From Seiridium cupressi (lineage: Eukaryota; Ascomycota; Sordariomycetes; Amphisphaeriales; Sporocadaceae), in NCBI GenBank assembly GCA_036674765.1, contig JARVKI010000100.1:85088-149087 (forward strand): DNA of 64,000 bases. Reading direction: 5' to 3'. The notes below the pieces were generated by a model. The model saw only the letters and a program-made list of their open reading frames with translations. It made no database searches and had not been told where the DNA came from. Every line of letters begins with the position of its first letter. Within the stretch, counting starts at the first letter, position 1. Shown here in pieces: positions 56,956-64,000 of this stretch. A program made the position numbers and the translations under genes.

Positions 56956-59675
56956 ATGACTCAAGGTCGGGTCACAGCCACGACAGCAATAATACAGGCC
57001 CTACACAAGGAACATTGCCAGAGGAACGCCTTACCGAGAACCCTTTCGACAGCGAGGGTAGCCGTATTCTCTTTAATGCTATTGACCAACTCCAAAGCTG
57101 TGATGCGGGTCGAGACATTGACATACCCCAGGTAAGTGTATCGTCAAGCGTAAAGTGGTCGTTGGTGGCAGAAATAATGTCTTCTAACTTGCATTGCAGC
57201 TAGTAATTGTTGGAGGACAGTCTGTAGGGAAATCATCCCTGCTTCAAAGCCTTGTGGACATCCCTTTTCCAACAGGTCAGGGTTGCTGCACTCGCTTTGC
57301 AACTCGCATTGTCTCGCGCCGTACCTCTCCTGGCACCAGAAACGAATGCCTTATCACCATAGTGAAGCCGGACTTTGATCTAAATGAATAATTCAATTAT
57401 GATGGCAACGACAACCATGAGTCATTCAGGCATCACAGTGAGAATCTAGGTGCCCAAGAATTCCTCCGCATCATGAAAGACGTGGAAGAGAAGTACCTGG
57501 GGATCAAGCCTGGTAAGGGACGGGGTGCAAAGAATTTTGCCACTGAGGTGCTCAAGATTGAACTTAGTGGGCCAAACCGATCTCATTTCAGCATACTGGA
57601 CATACCAGGTCTCATTGCCAATGATTCGGACGTAAACGCAGCAGAAATGGAAGGCCTGAACAAGATGGTGGTTGAGTATCTGAGCAGGCCTCAGAATATA
57701 GTCATGTGAGTCTAAAATTGATGAAACTCTCTATTTAACTAATGCTCTCTAGCTGCGTTGCCGATGCTAGTTACGACCTCGCCAATCAAGGTGTGTTCAC
57801 GCTTGCTGGCAAGCATGTAGAAGATAGCAGGCTTCTGCGTGTGTTCACCAAGTGCGATAACGTTACGCAACCAGCACTCCTACAGGAGGTCGTTCGAGTT
57901 GCCACTAAACCAAGGGCTTTGGGAGAGGCGAGCTTGGTTTACCATGGCAGGTTCGTTGTTCGAAACAGACATCCCGACGACGACCCTGACTTCGACCTCG
58001 CTGCCGCCGAGAAAGAACTCTTTGGCAAGGGTTTGTGGAACGACATCGATGAGAGTTGTCGGGGATCTACAATGCTGAAGGGCTACCTTGGAAACTTGTT
58101 GTGCGCTCGGATTCGACAGGAATTCCCAAGCCTTCATCAAAAAGTCAGAGATTTTTTAAAAGAGACACTCGTGGCACGTCAATCTCTGGGAAATCCTCGC
58201 CCTACACATAATGATCGTGTCCAATATCTTAACAGCATTGTACAGGAGTTCCAAAAGGCCGCACAACAAGCTCTGAACAGTCCCGGACGTTTACCACTCA
58301 AAGAGATGCGCATTCGTGGGCTTGTGGCCACCGACAATCTCAAATTTGATGGTAAGATGAGGCAACAGGGGCATCAATATGCCTTTGAAGATATGCCCAA
58401 CAGCTCTGAAACGGTAAAGAGTGAGAGTAATATCATTCAATCCGACGGTCAAGTAAGTGTTAACCCATCATTTACGCAAATCATGAATGGAAAACAGTTA
58501 ATATTGATATCCAACAGCCTCTTCAAGCGCGGGGCGAAAATATGCCGCCAACGCCTGAAGCAAGTCCTTCGCCAAAGCCGAGGAAGATCAAACCTCTCAG
58601 GCGTTTTGCCAAATCTTCGGCACCGCCTGCCAATGAGGTTTCGGAGATTCGTCAGGAGATTAGAGATCAGATTCAGATCTATCAAAGCAATGGACTGCCT
58701 GGCCTCTTGTAAGTCCAATAAATACATGGGAACCTCAGATTTTCGTTAGCCTTCTCTTTGAGAATAAGTAACTATCGAATAACATATTTGCCTCAAACTG
58801 AAAAGTTTAAGCTAACACGTCTTTGCGACTAGGAATATTGAGATTGTTCCTGAGCTTTACCGGACACAGACTCAAAAGTGGCTCAAAATGGCGACACATC
58901 ACCTACACGCCGTCGCAAGGGATATGAACATAGCCACCACAAGCATCATGACATACATTGACCAGAAATATCATATTTGCCCAACTGCTCGGGAAGGTTT
59001 TCTCAGTACAATCCAACAATTCCACGCGTCAGCTCACGAAAGGGCAGAGGATGCCTTGTATGATTACATCGAGAAGGAGAAACACTACCAGCTCCAGACA
59101 ACCAACCCAGAATTTGTGCAGATGCTAGAGAGTCTGCGGATGGAAAGAGTCCAAGGAGCTTTTCGCGATCAGAAGGCGTATCTTCGGCAGTGGCTTGATA
59201 CTAAGGATCCCGCCATGACTGTTGATATTGTTATGGAGCGGATTGACATTGTGCTAAGGGATCTCCACTACGATCCCGCGATAAGGATGGAGAATGACAT
59301 ACACGACGTTCTCAAGGTGCACTATCAGGCAAGTCCATGATCCACACATGCTTGGTCTTCACCTCGTCAATGATTCCCCCAGAACTTATGGCTTGACAGT
59401 TGGAGTTGCAAAGGTTTATAGACTTCACGACCAAGCGCGTAATCGAGGATTTCGTATCAAGTAAGAGCGGCCCGCTACTTGGTCTGTCGACTGAGTATAT
59501 TCTCAGCCTGTCTGAACCGGAAATCGAAGGCCTGGCGCGCGAAGACGATGCCACTCTGTCCAAACGGGAGAAATACGATGAGAAGATTGCAAGGCTTACA
59601 GAGTCATGCGCTATTGTGGAACACGCATGGAAGCAAACCACTCCTCGGCAAGGCGAGTTGCTCGCAGTAGCGTGA
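56956..59675 (+). pseudogene. Dynamin-like GTPase gene with an in-frame stop
   Basis: A fungal dynamin-superfamily protein. Exons: up to 57131, then 57201-57705, 57753-58452, 58518-58708, 58833-59328 and 59400-59675. GTPase motifs are all present: G1 GGQSVGKSSLLQSL, G2 Thr in GCCTRFATRI, G3 LDIPGL, G4 TKCD. The middle domain and a C-terminal GED helix (EKIARLTESCAIVEHAWKQT) follow; there is no PH domain. The second exon holds TAA at 57389-57391, between DFDLNE and FNYDGNDN, inside a region that is otherwise continuous, and no intron removes it. The last intron is of the GC-AG type (CAG/GCAAGT, TGACAG/TTG). The coding frame before 57131 is open but lacks an ATG; the ATG at 56956 is in another frame. 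As sequenced it cannot make a full protein from one reading. Confidence 0.7.
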
Positions 59676-59990
59676 TGTAGGGTCTGCGGAGATTAGCATA
59701 CAATGTGGACATGGGCAGCAGTGTGGGGCTGTCCATGTTCGTTGAAAATGTAAGACAATCTTATTAGATACTAGTGAATTCAGCTCGTTAACCGTCTCTT
59801 GGCATTCTAGTTTGGGATAGCCTCATTCAATCTCCCTTTTGATTATCCATGGACCCAGCTTGAGATATGGTTCCGGAAGCCGACGAGTAAACGTACATGT
59901 ACGCAGCGAAGACAAGATACTGGTTGAGGCAAATCTACGCCTCGTTAGGAGTGCATGGTATAATTAGTTAAAGCTCTATATTTGGGGCTT
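59676..59990. other. Convergent 3' region
   Basis: About 315 bp between the dynamin-like gene (plus) and the MFS gene (minus). No other feature was recognised. Confidence 0.6.
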
Positions 59991-61337
59991 CTAGACTTGG
60001 TCGCGTATCTTCTGGCGTAAGCGGAGGTATACAATCAAACCTGTAGTCAGGACGAGACACGTTCCCAAAAAGAGAGTAACAGCTCCAAACCCGATCAGCC
60101 CATCCCATCTAGACTCTCTTATAGTTCCAGTCCCCAGAATCGCCCCAGCAATCGGGGTTCCGATCAGGAGAGCCACACCGGCCAGGAAACATGCCATCCC
60201 GAGTCGCGTCCCGACACGACTGTGATCGGATGTGAGAGAGAATACCCCCGCCGGGTGGTTGCTGACGACGCCGCCTGAAAAGGCGCCATAGAGTACGGCG
60301 AATGCCACAGCGCCGCCGAAACTTCGGATGCCGATCCACGCAAAAGCGAGGATACATGAAATGACAGCGCAGCCGGCCATAACTACCGTCGGCAAGCCTA
60401 TGAGATCGGAGACGATTCCAGGAACCACACGACCTAAGACGCTTGCACCATTCATAATAGCGACCATGTATGGAGCGAACGTCTGCGACGCGAGACCGTG
60501 CTCTACGGTGAAAAGCTCGATGTAGAAAAAGGGAACGTATAATCCCACAAAGCAAAAGAAACCGCCTATAACAAATGTCATATAGGGCAGGTCCGTCAGG
60601 GCGGATCTATCGATGAACGCCCTCCGGTGATTCGATCGAGGGAGCCTAGTCTCGAAGAAGAGCAAGGGGATCACAGCAACGCCCAGAAGAATGAAGGCAA
60701 TGACGCGTGTAGCCCATCCGAAACCGATCTTATCTACGAGCTGGTTGAAGGCAATTGGTAGCACAGCCCCAGCCACTGGCGATCCTGAGGACCCTATACC
60801 TGTCGCGACTGCAATACGACGGGAGAAGTACTGCGACAATATAGCCGTCGAAGGGGAGAAGACCAATGCACATCCCAAGCCAATGCATATTCCCTGGGCC
60901 AAGAGGATCTGCCAGTACTCTGTACAGAGCGATGTCATGAATTGGCCAAGTATGATAAAGAACAAGCCGCTGCAAAGGAGGTGCCGAAAATAGCCCATGT
61001 CGAACAGGGGTCCGGAAAATAGGCCGCCAGCCAGAAGTAGGAAGCCCTGAATGGAGCCAATCCAGGAGATGGCAGACGACGAACTATCTGGCAGCAGGAC
61101 TTGTTCATAGTATGTTTGATAAACGCCGAAGCAGTTTACGAGACCGAAAGTGCAAAATATCACACACCATGCGCTGAGAACTTGTAGCCATGCCGTAAGT
61201 CCGCCATCTGGCCGATGCGAAAGGTCCAATTCCGTCGGGGATGATTCTGTGGACTTCTCTGTTGCGGTTATTCGGCCTTGTTGGTCCTGGACGGGTGCGA
61301 CTTCCGGCTGCATTTCGTGATCCAATGTGCCAGCCAT
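59991..61337 (-). CDS. MFS transporter, monocarboxylate-porter (MCT) type
   Basis: Intronless 448 aa, twelve predicted helices. A 45-residue hydrophilic N-terminus ends in the MCT signature RPDGGLTAWLQVLSAWCVIF. The first helix runs into FGLVNCFGVYQTYYEQ, and SSSSAISWIGSIQGFLLL marks the second. Helices 4-5 show ICIGLGCALVFSPSTAILSQ then YFSRRIAVATGIGSSGSPVA, which is typical of the fungal MCT/MCH group. The short central loop FETRLPRSNHRR is followed by the second half, with NGASVLGRVVPGIVSD in helix 8. Fungal members carry carboxylates, riboflavin or unknown metabolites, and several sit in secondary-metabolite clusters. No such cluster is visible here, and the substrate is unknown. Confidence 0.93.
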   Translation of the reverse strand: MAGTLDHEMQPEVAPVQDQQGRITATEKSTESSPTELDLSHRPDGGLTAWLQVLSAWCVIFCTFGLVNCFGVYQTYYEQVLLPDSSSSAISWIGSIQGFLLLAGGLFSGPLFDMGYFRHLLCSGLFFIILGQFMTSLCTEYWQILLAQGICIGLGCALVFSPSTAILSQYFSRRIAVATGIGSSGSPVAGAVLPIAFNQLVDKIGFGWATRVIAFILLGVAVIPLLFFETRLPRSNHRRAFIDRSALTDLPYMTFVIGGFFCFVGLYVPFFYIELFTVEHGLASQTFAPYMVAIMNGASVLGRVVPGIVSDLIGLPTVVMAGCAVISCILAFAWIGIRSFGGAVAFAVLYGAFSGGVVSNHPAGVFSLTSDHSRVGTRLGMACFLAGVALLIGTPIAGAILGTGTIRESRWDGLIGFGAVTLFLGTCLVLTTGLIVYLRLRQKIRDQV

Positions 61338-64000
61338 AGTCGGCGAACTGGGGATGTCGGCTGATCAACTTTCGGGATAATCGTACGAGACGGTCTGCGT
61401 CAAATCTGGATGGCGATGAAACAAGAGACAGGTTTCCCGTTATTCGGGAACGACATCCCCTGCGGAGCGCACCTTTAAAAGACATCAGGACGGCGGGTCA
61501 TAAGCCCAGGTCCCAATGCCGTTACAGCTTTCCGAAGGAACCCAAGTGAGATAGCTGTGGATTTAAAGAGGACCGTCGGCCCATGTATGGCAGATTTCGG
61601 AAGTCACGATTAGACTGGCACCACGCTGGCGCGATCCAAGCCAGTGGGTTTGCTGGGGCCGGGTGGGCCATGGCCGAGATTCGACGCCGAGATGCTGCCG
61701 TTTTTGATCTTCTTATCGCATGCAACGATGTCGCAATCTCTGGCAGCGAGACATACGTATCCTCATCGGTCGCCACGGTTGTGCATTCCAGAAAAGAACT
61801 GGATGAGGTCTGACTATTCTAGATGACTACGTCTGCGTGGGCCGTCCGGGAGTCGGAATCATTGAACTAAAGTGACCGATCATGTTCCAGCCTGCGGGCA
61901 GTAGGGCTGAACTTGCTGATCCGGATTTAATCATGTCTCTTGTTGAGGTGGGCCGCGGGCCTACTAGGACCCGATACAGTAGCCGCAGGCCGATGCCTAT
62001 CCCCGGGCCATGTGCAGCAACGGTCATGGCGCCACGATCGGTCGCCACGATTCGAGTCCCATTCTAAGCCTCGTAAAGCAAGTTTTTGATGCTAAACCTG
62101 ATACCTGTAATCTTCGGCCTTATCAATCCCGCCTTGGCTGCATGCCAGTCGTCCTGCGGCCATGGGGGCCAAAGTACCTGCACGACATTGCCTTTGCATC
62201 TTCATATCTGCACGAGCCGTTGCCGACGTGTCCCTGTTTGAACGACATAGTACGGGATTCCGCCGCCTTTACCCTTTGTTAGCACAGCGCAATCTTGCGT
62301 CTTGCGCTCCAATCATGGCCTCCATACCTAGCTCGAGTCGTTGCAGTTCGGCTGCCCATTCAATCATTGGAGAATCAATCCTCCAATGCTGTAAAGGGTT
62401 TCGGCAACGTGGGCGGCCGGATCACCAATCGCTTTTTCATGTAGGAAAGAGAGCAAAGTCGAACGATTCCGATCCACCAAAATCTGCTGTAGGGAAGAAG
62501 CAGTAGCCGAGCCACCCTCCGGTGGACGACGGCCTCGCTTTGGGGCGTCCATGGCGTTGAGCGGCCGAAACGGACTGTATAACTTCTTTGAAGCGAGGCA
62601 AGATTTCAGTGCCAGTCATCCCAGATATGTCCAAGGGAGTCCATGGACGACAAAGCTCCAGTCGTACACAGTGCAATGGGTTTATTTTGTGGGCTGACTT
62701 GGTCTATCCCGGCGTAGCTGTGCCGGTCGCTGGTTTGGATACTCCGTGCGACGCCTTCTCACTCGACGTTCAGTCCTGAGCCTTCTCGATGCCCGACGGA
62801 CAAACAACTACAGTGATCCATTGTCGTGGCGATGATACAGCGAAAATAGCTCGGCTGGGGTACATCCCGTAGCAAGCACACCGAGTATTAACAGTGTATG
62901 GTTCAAGCAAAAATACGTCTTTGTGGTCAGTGTGGTTCGACTTTTCCAAAACCAATGACCTGGCAGATTTTCTTCCCTAGGAGCGACCGATATCAAAGCC
63001 TACACAAACCACATGCTTTTCCAATGCAACGTTCGGATGATCTGGGTTGTACTATCGTGCGCATCCATAGCACAGCTCTGCGATGCGTACGTGGGGTTGA
63101 ACCCAGATGATGCTGGGGTGTCATAATATCCAAGTCAGAGCGTCCAATACGACGTCCAGCGAAGTCAAGAGGCCCAGTGCGATATCTGGAAGTCTGATAT
63201 GGCGGAGAGTGCGCCCCTCAGCCGACAGGTGGAGGCGATGGTCATCACTCGTCTATTGGATGTATGAGTTGCGACCCGGCACGTATCGTGTGGGATTCGT
63301 TGGGAGGGTTTTTCCAGGGGGTATCCCGTCGAAAGACGGCGCTGCTGCCCCACGTAAGAGGGCTGCCGGTATACAGAAAGACGCTTAGTCCCTCACTCAA
63401 GGCTTTCCCGAACTAGGTATCTGCCCCTTGCTCTAAGGCCTGCAATTGGCGACCGGAAACCCACACTCTTACTCCTTCGCCTGTTGGCTGTTCAATACTG
63501 AACATAAACATCTTGCATGATGAACTCAGGGAGTCATTTTGGTTCTCGATCCGCTAGACTCAAGATAGCAGGTGATCACATTCTCAGATCGTTGATCTCG
63601 GAACTGAGATTGATGCAATATGTAACCGACCGATGGGGAGTCTAATCCCTGTGCATTGCCAGCTCGAATCTTGCTGGTCAGCAGACTGGTGGTGAACTCG
63701 TTGTAACCTCATTTACTCATTCTGTCAGTAGAGTGCCTGCGAACCAGGTGGCAACATGATGGAAGCTGGGTGGTGGCAATATGCTGGGGTTTCTAGAAGG
63801 CTTAAAGCCAATCCTAGGTAACAGGGACGCTGGCCTTTGCTACATACATGCTTCGTCGGTCCCTGTTTTGGTAAGAGGGGGGGGGGGGGGGGGGGGGGCG
63901 CCAACCGAAACAAAAAAACAAACCATCCCATTTACACAACCCGAGCACAAACCGCACCGTGGGACGTGTTAACAACCTAAGCCAACACGAAATAATCCAA
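61338..64000. other. 2.7 kb right-end stretch without clear gene
   Basis: Many short overlapping frames. One minus-strand frame (62364-62552, 62 aa) starts MDAPKRGRRPPEGG, which resembles an AT-hook core, but it has no further support. A 22-G run lies at 63877-63898. Nothing else was recognised; a gene could continue beyond the window edge. Confidence 0.45.
63877..63898. repeat. Poly-G run (22 G)
   Basis: An uninterrupted run of 22 G on the plus strand, preceded by GTAAGA and followed by CGCC. Such a run can form G-quadruplexes, is hard to sequence, and may be of wrong length in the assembly. Confidence 0.95.

Noticed and set aside
1..64000. Secondary-metabolite cluster, transposon, tRNA/rRNA or CRISPR
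   Set aside because: No PKS, NRPS, terpene synthase or transposase motifs were seen, no cloverleaf could be recognised by eye, and the only tandem repeats are short and lack spacers.

Overview
The window is nuclear DNA of a filamentous ascomycete (Pezizomycotina). The genes are split by short introns of about 50-90 bp with GTRNGT donors and YAG acceptors. They sit in long, mostly empty intergenic stretches and belong to fungal families: Zn2Cys6 regulator, PDR-type ABC-G pump, RTA1, DUF7702, HsbA, and small cysteine-rich secreted proteins. The class cannot be fixed from the sequence. Coding sequences were assembled by hand by joining exons so that frame and family motifs run through. CDS ranges therefore include introns, and exon limits are given in the evidence.

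Layout: 0-1.2 kb, end of a mitochondrial NAD(P) transhydrogenase gene (cut by the window edge). 2.1-5.5 kb, a secreted M19 dipeptidase and a peroxisomal D-amino-acid oxidase, same strand. 6.7-7.5 kb, a DUF7702 membrane protein. 8.3-9.3 kb, a broken phosphotransferase remnant and a BAS2-like small secreted protein. 10.1-22 kb, a Zn2Cys6 regulator divergent from a PDR-type ABC-G pump, followed by a secreted carboxylesterase and a dienelactone-hydrolase-like protein; this looks like a detoxification neighbourhood. 22.6-23.6 kb, a class III (SIRT5-like) sirtuin. 24.1-25.8 kb, an interrupted small ORF and a decayed secreted intradiol dioxygenase. 28.6-29.7 kb, an RTA1 protein. 31-36.1 kb, a large ABC-C (MRP) transporter. 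39.3-41 kb, a flavin monooxygenase. 42.7-44.4 kb, an aquaglyceroporin. 45.2-46.1 kb, a kinase-like gene. 46.3-47.2 kb, a Ser/Thr-rich secreted protein. 48.5-49.7 kb, an Arg/Ser-rich protein. 52.3-54.7 kb, a modular cysteine-rich secreted protein facing an HsbA/GPI wall protein. 57-59.7 kb, a dynamin-like GTPase interrupted by a stop. 60-61.3 kb, an MCT-type MFS transporter. The last 2.7 kb has no clear gene and ends near a 22-G run.

The functional themes are export and detoxification (ABC-G, ABC-C, MFS, RTA1, esterase, DLH, FMO), cell-surface or secreted proteins, and possible use of D-amino-acid-containing peptides. At least three genes carry clear inactivating lesions, and three more are doubtful. 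No PKS, NRPS, transposase, tRNA or rRNA was recognised. I found no wholly new system. The strongest leads are the dipeptidase/oxidase pair, the regulator-pump-hydrolase neighbourhood with an array of CCG triplets in the shared promoter, and an aquaglyceroporin lacking the selectivity-filter arginine.
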